From the NCBI GenBank assembly GCA_937952345.1, contig CALFYN010000061.1:1-17810 (forward strand): a stretch of 17,810 bases of DNA, in the 5' to 3' direction. The notes under the pieces were generated by a model. It was not told the origin of the DNA and did not search any database. It saw only the letters and a list, made by a program, of their open reading frames with translations. Each line of letters opens with the position of its first letter. Within the stretch, counting starts at the first letter, position 1. This DNA is from an uncultured Acidobacteriota bacterium (lineage in GTDB: Bacteria > Acidobacteriota > Terriglobia > Bryobacterales > Bryobacteraceae). Below, piece by piece: positions 1 to 7,140 of this stretch. A program made the translations under genes and the position numbers.

Positions 1-2
1 TG

Positions 3-1040
3 GGGCGGCTGGCGAAGGAACTCGGGTTTCATCGCACGCTGCTGGTTGCCGATGAAGGCGTGCGCGCAACAGGCTATGTGGAGGCGGCGCAACAGCAACT
101 GGAGTCGCAGGGCATCCATGTGTTTCCGTTTCATGCCTTCGATGCCAATCCGGATACGCGCATGGTGGACGCGGGGCGGGCGTTTGCACGGCCGCATCAG
201 GTGGATTCGATCATCGGCTTGGGCGGCGGCAGTTCGATGGATTGCGCCAAGGGGATCAATTTCGTGCTCACCAATGGCGGCAACATGAAGGGCTATTGGG
301 GATGGGGCAAGGCCGTGAAGCCGATGCTGCCGATGATCGGCGTGCCGACCACGGCGGGTACGGGGAGCGAGGCGCAGACGTATGCGCTGATCAGCGATGC
401 GGAGACGCATGTGAAGATGGCGTGCGGCGATCCGCAGGCGGCGTTTCGCATAGCGCTGCTCGATCCGGAGTTGTGTTTGACCGCGCCCGCCGGTGTGAAG
501 GCGACTGCCGGTTACGATGCCATCAGCCATGCCGTGGAAACGTGGGTGACGAACAAGAAGAACGCGATCTCGCTGAGTTTCAGCTTGCAGGCTTGGCGGC
601 TGCTGGAGTCGAGTTTCGAACGGGTGATGACGGCTCCGGATGATGTAGAGGCGATGGGCAAGATGCTGCTGGGCTCGCACCTGGCGGGGATGGCGATTGA
701 GAACTCGATGTTGGGCGCGACGCATGCTTGCGCGAATCCGCTGACGGCGCGCTATGGCACGACGCATGGGGTGGCGATCGCGCTGCTGTTGCGGCATGTG
801 GTGGGATGGAATGAACCGGCGGTGCATGGGGCATATAAGGAATTGCATGGCGCGCTGGCGGCGCGATTGGATGAACTGGCGCAGGCTGCGGGGCTGCCCG
901 GCCGGTTGCGGGATGCGGGAGTAGCGGAAGCCGATTTCGGAGCATTGAGTGAAGCGGCTTCTCATCAGTGGACGGGCCGCTTCAATCCGCGTCCGCTCGA
1001 TGCGGCGGGCGCACGGGAGGTGTACGAATGCGCGTGGTAG
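3..1040 (+). CDS. Iron-dependent (group III) alcohol dehydrogenase, 5' end outside the window
   Basis: This is the C-terminal ~345 codons of an Fe-ADH family enzyme, which normally has about 385 residues, so roughly 40 N-terminal residues lie upstream. The frame is already open at base 3, so the GTG at 60 is not the real start. The nucleotide-binding motif GGGSSMDCAKG is present. The four metal ligands are recognisable: Asp and His in GYDAISHAVE, then His in GATHACANP and His in GTTHG, with the last two 14 residues apart as in FucO-type enzymes. The C-terminus FNPRPLDAAGAREVYE is typical of the family. The expected role is cytoplasmic NAD(P)H-dependent alcohol/aldehyde interconversion; the substrate cannot be read from sequence. 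Its end overlaps the start of the propeller gene by 13 bases, which suggests co-transcription. Confidence 0.93.
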   Translation, partial: GRLAKELGFHRTLLVADEGVRATGYVEAAQQQLESQGIHVFPFHAFDANPDTRMVDAGRAFARPHQVDSIIGLGGGSSMDCAKGINFVLTNGGNMKGYWGWGKAVKPMLPMIGVPTTAGTGSEAQTYALISDAETHVKMACGDPQAAFRIALLDPELCLTAPAGVKATAGYDAISHAVETWVTNKKNAISLSFSLQAWRLLESSFERVMTAPDDVEAMGKMLLGSHLAGMAIENSMLGATHACANPLTARYGTTHGVAIALLLRHVVGWNEPAVHGAYKELHGALAARLDELAQAAGLPGRLRDAGVAEADFGALSEAASHQWTGRFNPRPLDAAGAREVYECAW

Positions 1041-2107
1041 CGATGTTGGTTTGTGCGTTGCCGTTGCTGGCGCAGTGGCCGCAGTTTCGCGGCAATCCGT
1101 CGCTGACGGGAGTGAGCACGGTGAATGTGCCGGCGCAGTTGAAGGTGCTGTGGACGTATGAAGCGGGCGATGTGATTGAATCATCGGCGGCCATTGATAA
1201 CGGCGTGGTGTACATCGGCTCTTCGACGAAGGAACTGCTGGCGCTGGATCTGGATACGGGCAAGGTGAAGTGGAAGTACGACACGAAGGAGATGGTGGGG
1301 GAATCGACTCCGGCGGTGAGTGGCGGGCTGGTGATGATCGGCGATCTAGGCGGGGTGCTGCATGCCGTGCATGTGGCCGATGGCAAGGCGGCGTGGACGT
1401 TCCGGACGGGCAGCGAGATCAAATCGTCGCCCGTGGTGGTGGGCGAGCGCGTGTTGATTGGGTCTTACGATGGCAGCTTGTATGGATTGGATTTGAAGAC
1501 GGGCAAGCAGGCGTGGTCGTTCCATACCGATGGTCCGGTGCATGCGACTCCGGCGGTGCAGGACGGGCTGGCTTATGTTTCCGGATGCGATGGCGTGTTT
1601 CGCGCGATCAACATCAAAGACGGCAAGGAGATGTATCAGATCAAGACGGGGTCTTATATGGGCGCTTCGCCGGCGATTCTCGGGGATATGTTTTTCGTCG
1701 GCACCTATGCCAATGAAGTGCTGGCTTTGGATCGCAAGGCGAAGAAAATTGCGTGGCGTTATGAACATCCGGTGCGGAAGTTTCCGTTTTATTCGTCGGC
1801 GGCCGTGGCGGATAACCGGGTGATTCTGGGCGGGCGCGATAAGATTGTGCGGGCGATGGATCCGAAGACGGGGAAGGTGCTGTGGGAGTTTCCGACGCGC
1901 TCGCGGGTGGAATCGTCGCCGGCGGTGAGTGGCGGGAAGGTGTATGTGGGATCGAACGATGGGCGGTTGTATGTGCTGGATGCGGCGAAGGGGACGAAGC
2001 TGTTTGAGTTTGAGGCGGGCGGGCCGGTGTCGGCGAGTCCGGCGCTGGCCGAGGGGCGTGTGGTGATTGCCACGCAGGACGGCAAGGTGATTTGTCTGGG
2101 GAGTTAG
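1028..2107 (+). CDS. Exported PQQ-like (BamB-type) beta-propeller repeat protein
   Basis: This 359-residue protein begins with a short hydrophobic leader (MRVVAMLVCALPLLA), then WPQFRGNPSLTG, a common opening of PQQ-like propellers. The rest is a run of about seven blades of ~40 residues with the recurring pattern S(S/T)PAV..G.VY(I/V)GS.DG.L.ALD..TGK..W. The ATG at 1028 is preferred because GGGAGG sits 7 bases upstream and the start yields the signal peptide; a start at 968 would lie deep inside the dehydrogenase gene. The fold supports a periplasmic or outer-surface scaffold or an electron-transfer partner. The usual motifs of true PQQ-dependent dehydrogenases were not found, so I do not call it an enzyme. 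It overlaps the dehydrogenase gene and lies 3 bases before the next gene. Confidence 0.88.
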   Translation: MRVVAMLVCALPLLAQWPQFRGNPSLTGVSTVNVPAQLKVLWTYEAGDVIESSAAIDNGVVYIGSSTKELLALDLDTGKVKWKYDTKEMVGESTPAVSGGLVMIGDLGGVLHAVHVADGKAAWTFRTGSEIKSSPVVVGERVLIGSYDGSLYGLDLKTGKQAWSFHTDGPVHATPAVQDGLAYVSGCDGVFRAINIKDGKEMYQIKTGSYMGASPAILGDMFFVGTYANEVLALDRKAKKIAWRYEHPVRKFPFYSSAAVADNRVILGGRDKIVRAMDPKTGKVLWEFPTRSRVESSPAVSGGKVYVGSNDGRLYVLDAAKGTKLFEFEAGGPVSASPALAEGRVVIATQDGKVICLGS

Positions 2108-2110
2108 CGG

Positions 2111-2470
2111 ATGCGCACTGCCGGTATTGTCTGTGCCGGTTTCGTGGTGCTGTTCGGGTTGAGCCGGGCGATGCTGGCGGTTGTTCCGCTGGTGGCGCCG
2201 GAGGTGTTGAGCCGGCGTTCGTGGGAATTCGAGGCGTTTTATTTGGGGTTTGATGTGTGCGCGGCGATGGTGGCGGGTGCTGTGACTTCGTATTTGGGAC
2301 GGGGGAGAGTGAGCCGGGAATTCGCTTCCTTTCTTTTTATGTTTCTGTTTATGGGGATGTTTCTGGTGGAGGACAATTCGCTGGTGTGGTTTACTCTGGC
2401 CCGGCTTCCATTGCTGCCGGGGTTTGCGTTGGTTGGTGGAATGGCGCAGCGGCGGGCGCGAATGGGTTAG
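2111..2470 (+). CDS. Small hypothetical membrane protein
   Basis: This 119-residue protein has three to four probable membrane segments, at about residues 5-28, 43-65, 72-90 and 94-112. It has no enzymatic motif that I recognise. The start ATG has GGGGAG about 8 bases upstream, inside the end of the propeller gene. It begins 3 bases after that gene's stop, so it is probably its operon partner. Its stop overlaps by 4 bases the stop of the convergent UvrC/Cho-like gene. Hydrophobicity and gene packing support a real gene; the function is unknown. Confidence 0.7.
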   Translation: MRTAGIVCAGFVVLFGLSRAMLAVVPLVAPEVLSRRSWEFEAFYLGFDVCAAMVAGAVTSYLGRGRVSREFASFLFMFLFMGMFLVEDNSLVWFTLARLPLLPGFALVGGMAQRRARMG

Positions 2471-3567
2471 GTTGCTTTGGCCACGCGGTGGATGGCGTTG
2501 ACCAGCTTGCGATAGGGGAGATTGGCGGGGTCGGTGAAGCTGACCCATTCGCCATCGCGCCAACTGGAGAAATACCAGCCGGTGAGTAGGGCGATGTGGT
2601 CCTGGCGTTCGGAGATGGTGATGCGGCGCGCGGGGGGCAGCGATTCGAAGACTTCGCGCAAACGGCGATCCATGGGGCGCGGCGAGCCGTCCTCTTCCCG
2701 CAAGGCGAAATCGCAGCCGGCGCGCCACATGCCGTCAAAGAAGGGCCATAGGCCGACGGATTCGGGGACGGCGGAAGGGACGATGGCGATGCCGCAGAGC
2801 TTGTGGACATCGGTGGCGAGATCGCCTTTGCTCTGCACGACGCTCTGCACGCGTTCGAGGCGCTTGTGCGTGCGCGCGGCTTCTTCGAATTCGAGATCGG
2901 CACTGAGGCGGTCGCGGGCGGATTGGAGCGAATCGAGCAGTGATGCTCCGTTGGAGGAGAGAAATGCCGTGACGCGCTGTGCTTCGCTTGCGTACTCTTC
3001 TACGCTGACGACTTGCTGGCAGGGGCGCAGGCATTTGTTCATTTCGCCGTAGACGCAGCCGGGATGCTCGGGGGATGGCATGAGATCTTCCTGGCAGCGG
3101 CGTAGCTGGAAGAAATCGAGGAAGCCGGCTTCGAATTGTTCGGCGGCGGCGCGCGTGGAAAAAGGACCGTAGTGCAGCGAGGCGGAGCCGCTGAGGCGCG
3201 TGGTGACGTGCGTGCGCGGGTAGTCGTTGGTGAGGACGAGCTTCACGTACGATGGCTGGCGCAGCTTGAGAATGCGTGTGTAGTCGCCGGGGAAATGCTC
3301 GCGGGCGAGGCCGTACATGCGGAGGTTCGCTTCGAGGCGCGAACCGTAGAGCCAGTAGTCGATGCGTTCGGCGACGGGGCGCAGATGCAGGAATCGCGAG
3401 GTGTGGGCACGCGGGCCGAGCAGGCGCTTGAGGCGGCGGCGGAGGAGCGAGGTTTTGCCGAGGTAGGGCTTGCCTTCGCGTGGCCAGATGAGGAACACGG
3501 CGGGGCTGTCGGGACACTCGGCGATGCGCTCGTCGACGGTGGATGCATCGAAGCTGAGTTGGTGCAC
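2467..3567 (-). CDS. UvrC/Cho-like GIY-YIG domain protein without the RNase H-like half
   Basis: The protein has about 366 residues from a GTG start at 3567. That GTG follows the aldo/keto reductase stop by one base and has GGAAAG just upstream. A TTG at 3606 is possible but has no ribosome-binding site. The N-terminal GIY-YIG nuclease domain reads SPAVFLIW, then PYLGKTSLLRRRLKRLL, and keeps the Glu helix SRLEANLRMYGLA. The first motif has Phe where UvrC has Tyr. A four-cysteine block follows (RRCQ, PGCVYGEMNKCLRPC), matching the UvrC region that carries a cysteine cluster. Next is a UVR-like coiled coil (SADLEFEEAARTHKRLERV). The C-terminal RNase H-like nuclease and HhH domains of UvrC are absent and replaced by ~130 residues that I do not recognise. 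A role in DNA repair by incision on one side of a lesion, as for Cho, is inference. Confidence 0.82.
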   Translation of the reverse strand: MHQLSFDASTVDERIAECPDSPAVFLIWPREGKPYLGKTSLLRRRLKRLLGPRAHTSRFLHLRPVAERIDYWLYGSRLEANLRMYGLAREHFPGDYTRILKLRQPSYVKLVLTNDYPRTHVTTRLSGSASLHYGPFSTRAAAEQFEAGFLDFFQLRRCQEDLMPSPEHPGCVYGEMNKCLRPCQQVVSVEEYASEAQRVTAFLSSNGASLLDSLQSARDRLSADLEFEEAARTHKRLERVQSVVQSKGDLATDVHKLCGIAIVPSAVPESVGLWPFFDGMWRAGCDFALREEDGSPRPMDRRLREVFESLPPARRITISERQDHIALLTGWYFSSWRDGEWVSFTDPANLPYRKLVNAIHRVAKAT

Positions 3568-3568
3568 G

Positions 3569-4585
3569 CTACTTTCCGAATAGCTGTAGGAAGCGGTCTG
3601 CGTCAAGCGGCGGATAAGTTGTGGCGGTGAGGTTCTCGCGCACGTGCTCGGCGCGGCTCATGCCGATGAGGGCGATGTCCATGTGGGGCGCGGAGCGGGC
3701 GAATTGAATGGCGCGGGCGGCATCGGTGGCGGGGCCTTCGAGAGCGGCGGCGAGTTGCTCGGGGAGTCCGCTGGTGAGGCGGGATTGGAGCAGCGATGCG
3801 CTGCCGATGACGGAGATGCCGAGTTGCTGGGCATAGGGCGCGACGCCTTTGGAGAGGGCTTCGAGCATGGCGAGGTTGAAGGGGAGTTGGATGAAGCGGA
3901 AGTGGTGGTTGTCGCCCGCGACCTGGCGGGCGATTTGATCGAGTTCGGCGAGCGAGAGTTGATCGGGTTTGCGGTAGCCATCCCAGGTGGCTGTTCCGTA
4001 GAAGCGGATTTTGCCTTCGGCGACGAAGCGCTCGCAGGCTGCGAATGCGGCTTCGGCGCGGCTGTGGAATTCGTCGGGGCTTACGAAGCGCAGTTGCGTT
4101 TCGGGATTGTGGAGGTAGAAGACGTCGATGGTTTCGAGTCCGAGGTTGCGGCGGCTGCGCTCGAGTTGGTCTTCGAGAAAGGCCGGGGCCATGGAGTGCA
4201 TGTTGCCGACGATGTCGGACGGGTTGAGGACGCCTTGGGGAACGGCATCGGGGACGAGGTAGCCCGCTTTGGTGCAGATGAGGAGTTCGTCACGCTGTGC
4301 TTTGCCGGTGCGGAAGAGGGCTTCGAGCGCGGCTCCGATGGCGAGTTCGGAGTGTTGATTGCGGTAGTTGAGGGAAGTGTCGATGACGTTGATGCCGCCT
4401 TCGATGGCTGCCGTGACGGCGTGCGCGTAGGAGGTGTCGGTGGCTTCATCCATGGCTCCGAGGTAGGTGCCGAGTCCGAGGGTGGATGCGGTCAACGATT
4501 GGACGTTGCGGTAGAAGCCGTTGTGTTGGGGGAAGCGGGCGGCGAATTGCGCCGTTGCCTCCGCCGTTGCGTAGCCCGTATGCAT
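3569..4585 (-). CDS. Aldo/keto reductase family oxidoreductase
   Basis: This 338-residue protein has the AKR TIM-barrel signatures. The catalytic tetrad is visible as Asp69 and Tyr74 (NVIDTSLNYR), Lys106 (CTKAGY) and His159 (YLHNPE). The C-terminal GMSRAEHVRENL resembles the NADP(H)-binding segment. It should be a cytoplasmic NADPH-dependent carbonyl reductase; the substrate is unknown. The ATG at 4585 has AGGAA very close upstream, and a possible -10 (TACAAT, minus strand) lies at 4594-4599. It is divergent from the BlaI-type repressor across an 85-bp region that contains that repressor's palindromes, so it might share the control. The downstream GIY-YIG gene starts right after its stop. Confidence 0.92.
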   Translation of the reverse strand: MHTGYATAEATAQFAARFPQHNGFYRNVQSLTASTLGLGTYLGAMDEATDTSYAHAVTAAIEGGINVIDTSLNYRNQHSELAIGAALEALFRTGKAQRDELLICTKAGYLVPDAVPQGVLNPSDIVGNMHSMAPAFLEDQLERSRRNLGLETIDVFYLHNPETQLRFVSPDEFHSRAEAAFAACERFVAEGKIRFYGTATWDGYRKPDQLSLAELDQIARQVAGDNHHFRFIQLPFNLAMLEALSKGVAPYAQQLGISVIGSASLLQSRLTSGLPEQLAAALEGPATDAARAIQFARSAPHMDIALIGMSRAEHVRENLTATTYPPLDADRFLQLFGK

Positions 4586-4619
4586 TGTTCCTGATTGTAC
4601 TACGCGGGGCGGGTGGATC

Positions 4620-4635
4620 TACGAAACTTTTCGTT
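4620..4635. promoter_or_regulatory. Putative BlaI-type operator O1 (imperfect 16-bp palindrome)
   Basis: ACGAAA-ct-TTTCGT (4621-4634) is a perfect 6+6 inverted repeat with a 2-base centre. Adding the outer T at 4620 makes it the same 16-bp site as O2, with one mismatch at 4635. Its centre is 22 bp from that of O2, about two helical turns, so both dimers would sit on the same DNA face. It overlaps the left end of the -35 box of the repressor promoter. Confidence 0.7.
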
Positions 4636-4661
4636 GACAACTACGAAAGATTTCGTATATT
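4634..4661 (+). promoter_or_regulatory. Promoter of the BlaI-M56 operon
   Basis: A perfect -35 TTGACA (4634-4639), a 16-base spacer and a -10 TATATT (4656-4661) precede the repressor gene. Transcription should begin near 4668, about 3 bases before the ATG at 4671. The message would then be leaderless or nearly so, which fits the lack of a Shine-Dalgarno sequence. Confidence 0.75.
4642..4657. promoter_or_regulatory. Putative BlaI-type operator O2 (perfect 16-bp palindrome)
   Basis: TACGAAA-ga-TTTCGTA is a perfect 7+7 inverted repeat that fills the spacer between the -35 and -10 boxes, the usual place for a repressor that blocks polymerase. BlaI/MecI/CopY proteins bind short palindromes upstream of their own gene, so autoregulation is the natural reading. 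The binding itself is inferred. Confidence 0.78.
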
Positions 4662-4670
4662 CTGCGAGAC

Positions 4671-5051
4671 ATGGCTCCCCGCACCTCACCCAAGCCGACC
4701 GCGGCTGAACTGGAGATCTTGCAGGCGTTGTGGAGGCTAGGACCATCGACGGTGCGCGAAGTAGCGGAGGAGTTGGGGCGCGGGGCGGCGTACACGACGA
4801 TTCTGAAGTTGATGCAGATCATGGTGGAGAAGAAGCTGGTGAAGCGGGAGGAAGAAGCGCGGGCGCACGTGTACCGTCCGGTGATGGCGAAGCAGCAGAT
4901 GCAATTACGGCTGGTGCGGGATCTGGCGGAGCGGGCGTTTGGGGGGTCGATGCTGGGGTTGTTGCAGCAGGCGGTTTCGGGGTCGGCTGTGTCGAGGGAC
5001 GAGTTGCGCGTTCTGCGCGAATTGATTGACGAAGCCGAGAGGGGGAAATGA
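4671..5051 (+). CDS. BlaI/MecI/CopY-family transcriptional repressor
   Basis: This 126-residue protein is the usual size for the family. Its N-terminal winged helix (PTAAELEILQALWRLGPSTV, then REVAEELGRGAAYTTILKLMQ, then a basic wing KKLVKREEE.RAHVYRP) matches the family pattern. The helical C-terminal part would form the dimer. In studied members the repressor is inactivated when a partner membrane peptidase is triggered. The next gene encodes such a peptidase and overlaps by ATGA, which strongly supports a two-gene sensor/repressor unit. Two matching operators lie on its promoter. There is no Shine-Dalgarno sequence, and the ATG lies only ~3 bases from the predicted transcription start. Confidence 0.93.
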   Translation: MAPRTSPKPTAAELEILQALWRLGPSTVREVAEELGRGAAYTTILKLMQIMVEKKLVKREEEARAHVYRPVMAKQQMQLRLVRDLAERAFGGSMLGLLQQAVSGSAVSRDELRVLRELIDEAERGK

Positions 5052-6328
5052 TGACTGGATTGATCGCACATGCATTGTTGGCTTCGGCCTGGCAGGGTAT
5101 GGTTATCGCCGCCGCGCTTTGGTGCGCGCTTCGGATTGTGCCGCACGAGCGGCCACAGGTGCGTTATTTGCTGTCTCTTGGAGCGCTTGCGGCGATGCTC
5201 GGATGCTTCCTTGCCGGGCTGGTTCCTGGCGGAGCTGTTGTTGCCGCGCGCGTGAGTTCGCCCGCTGGCGGAGTGGCGTTCTCCGTGTGGTTCTGGACGG
5301 GCGGGGTGGTGGCGATTGCATCGTACCGGGTGGCGGGTTGGGCGTTGCTGCGCTACCGCGTGCGGGAGTGTACGGCACCAGCGTTGGTGGGATGGATGGA
5401 ACTGGCGGAAGGGTTGCGGTGGCGCATGGGGATGACGGGGAATGTATCGTTACTGCGGGCGGACTGGCTGCCGTCACCCGCGGTGTACGGAGTGCTGAAG
5501 CCGGTGATTCTCATTCCGGCAGCGGCGGTGGCGGGATTGCCTCCGGAGCAATTCGAAGCAGTGCTGGCGCATGAGTTGGCGCATATTCTTCGCCGGGACT
5601 ATCTGGCGAATCTGTTGCAGACGGTGGCCGAGACGCTGCTGTTTCATCATCCGGCGGCGTGGTGGATTGGGCGGCAGATCCGGCAGGAACGAGAATGCTG
5701 CTGCGATCAATTGGCGGCGCGGGCCGTGGGCAATGGCCTGGTGTTGGCGCATGCGTTGCTGGCGATGGAGGAGCATCGTGGGGCGGCGCCTGTGCTTGCG
5801 GCAACCGGGGGCCAGCTCCGGACGCGTATCGAACGGCTTGCCGGAGTGCATCGTCCGGCGCGGCTTTCCGCGACGGCGCTGCTTGCGATTGCCGCGCTTG
5901 CGCTGGTGGCGCATGTGGTTGCCTTTCAGGAAGGCTTAGGAGGGCCGTACGGCAAGTGGCTGAATGAAGATGTGCTGTATATTATTCAGCCGGAGGAGCG
6001 GAAGGCTTTTGCAGGGCTGCGTTCCGATGCGGAGCGGGAGCGGTTTATTGAGCAGTTCTGGAAGCGGCGCGATCCCACTCCCGATACGCAGGAGAACGAA
6101 GCGAAGGAAGAACACTACCGGCGTATTTCGTATGCGAACGGGCGGTTTGGCGAGTCGAATGTTTCGGGGTGGAAGACGGAGCGGGGGCGCGTCTACATAC
6201 TTAATGGTCCGCCTGATGAGATCATGGCTTGGCCTTCGAAAATGCTGGAGCGGTGGATTTACCGGGCGAAGGAAGATAAGCCCAGGGAGGAGTTGGAGTT
6301 TTTGGATGGCAAGCTGAAGCGGAACTAG
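5048..6328 (+). CDS. M56 (BlaR1/MecR1-like) membrane metallopeptidase fused to a GWxTD domain
   Basis: In this 426-residue protein, residues ~1-110 form three hydrophobic segments. The M56 zinc protease follows, with HELAH at 175-179 and a third ligand probably Glu216 in ERECCCD. A further membrane segment lies at ~275-293. The extracytoplasmic part (~300-426) is not the penicillin-binding sensor of BlaR1 but a GWxTD-type domain: FIEQFWKRRDPTP, then SGWKTERGRVYILNGPPDEI, with Glu in place of the final Asp of GWxTD. The fusion suggests a sensor for some signal other than beta-lactams that inactivates the repressor encoded just upstream. It starts inside the repressor stop (ATGA) and ends with a 4-base convergent overlap with the prepilin peptidase gene. 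Confidence 0.9.
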   Translation: MMTGLIAHALLASAWQGMVIAAALWCALRIVPHERPQVRYLLSLGALAAMLGCFLAGLVPGGAVVAARVSSPAGGVAFSVWFWTGGVVAIASYRVAGWALLRYRVRECTAPALVGWMELAEGLRWRMGMTGNVSLLRADWLPSPAVYGVLKPVILIPAAAVAGLPPEQFEAVLAHELAHILRRDYLANLLQTVAETLLFHHPAAWWIGRQIRQERECCCDQLAARAVGNGLVLAHALLAMEEHRGAAPVLAATGGQLRTRIERLAGVHRPARLSATALLAIAALALVAHVVAFQEGLGGPYGKWLNEDVLYIIQPEERKAFAGLRSDAERERFIEQFWKRRDPTPDTQENEAKEEHYRRISYANGRFGESNVSGWKTERGRVYILNGPPDEIMAWPSKMLERWIYRAKEDKPREELEFLDGKLKRN

Positions 6329-7140
6329 ACAAACAGCTTCCAGTACCAGGCGGCGAGGTGTTCGCCGAATAAGCCTACGAAGAGCGCGGCCGCGCCGAGG
6401 AAGCTGCCGTAGGGGAGTTCGTAGGTCATGTCGTGGCCGGATTTCCAGATGTAGATGCTGCCGAGGACTGCGCCGAAGATGGAGCCGATGAAGATGGTCA
6501 TCAACGCGCCGGGGAGGCCGAGGAACGCGCCGACGGTGAGGAGCATTTTGACATCGCCGAAGCCGAGGCCCTCGCGGCGGCGGATTTTCTCGTAGATCTT
6601 GCCGGTGAGGTAGAGCAGGCCGGCGCAGACGAGGCCACCGGCGGCGGCTTCGGCGACGGAAGGAATCCAAGGCGGGAGGCCGTGGGGGAGGAAGATGGTC
6701 ATGAGGCTGGATGGCGCGGGCGTGAAAGCGGCAATGATGAGGCCGGCGACGAATCCGCCGAGGGTGAATTCATCGGGGAGGATGCGGTCATTCCAATCGG
6801 TAACGATGAGATCCACCATGATGGCGCTGAAGAGGCAATACTTGAGGCCGAGCATGGTCCAGCCGGCGGTGTAGACGCTCCAGAAGAAGAGGACGCCGGT
6901 GGCGAATTCGACGAGTGGGTATTGCCAGTGGATGGGGGCTTTGCAGTGGCGGCATTTGGCGCCGAGCAGCAGCCAACTGAGCACGGGCACGTTGTCATAC
7001 CAGGCGACGAGCTTTTCGCAGTTGGGACAGTGGGAGCGGGGATGGACGACGGAGAGATCGCGCGGCAGGCGGTAGATGCAGACGTTGAGGAAACTGCCGA
7101 TGAGGAGGCCGAAGAATCCGGCGATGAGGGGTTCGATCAT
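6325..7140 (-). CDS. Type IV prepilin peptidase / leader peptidase (A24A)
   Basis: This 271-residue polytopic membrane enzyme cleaves and N-methylates type IV pilin or type II secretion pseudopilin precursors. It has the N-terminal GSFLNVCIYRLPR. A zinc-binding pair of CxxC motifs (CPNC 38-41, CRHC 63-66) marks the methylating type. Both catalytic aspartates are visible: Asp115 in TDWNDRILPDEFT and Asp196 in GFGDVKML. The length is typical. The ATG overlaps the stop of the upstream glycosyltransferase gene by ATGA, so it is the last gene of the HU-M50-GT operon. No pilin or secretion genes lie nearby. Confidence 0.95.
   Translation of the reverse strand: MIEPLIAGFFGLLIGSFLNVCIYRLPRDLSVVHPRSHCPNCEKLVAWYDNVPVLSWLLLGAKCRHCKAPIHWQYPLVEFATGVLFFWSVYTAGWTMLGLKYCLFSAIMVDLIVTDWNDRILPDEFTLGGFVAGLIIAAFTPAPSSLMTIFLPHGLPPWIPSVAEAAAGGLVCAGLLYLTGKIYEKIRRREGLGFGDVKMLLTVGAFLGLPGALMTIFIGSIFGAVLGSIYIWKSGHDMTYELPYGSFLGAAALFVGLFGEHLAAWYWKLFV

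Noticed and set aside
1028..2107. Annotation as a PQQ-dependent alcohol dehydrogenase partnered with the upstream gene
   Set aside because: The propeller repeats alone do not show PQQ binding. The length and repeat pattern fit a BamB-like scaffold, and the upstream enzyme is iron-dependent and cytoplasmic.
5048..6328. Annotation as a beta-lactam resistance sensor (BlaR1/MecR1)
   Set aside because: Only the protease part matches. The penicillin-binding sensor is absent and no beta-lactamase or PBP gene lies nearby, so resistance should not be inferred.
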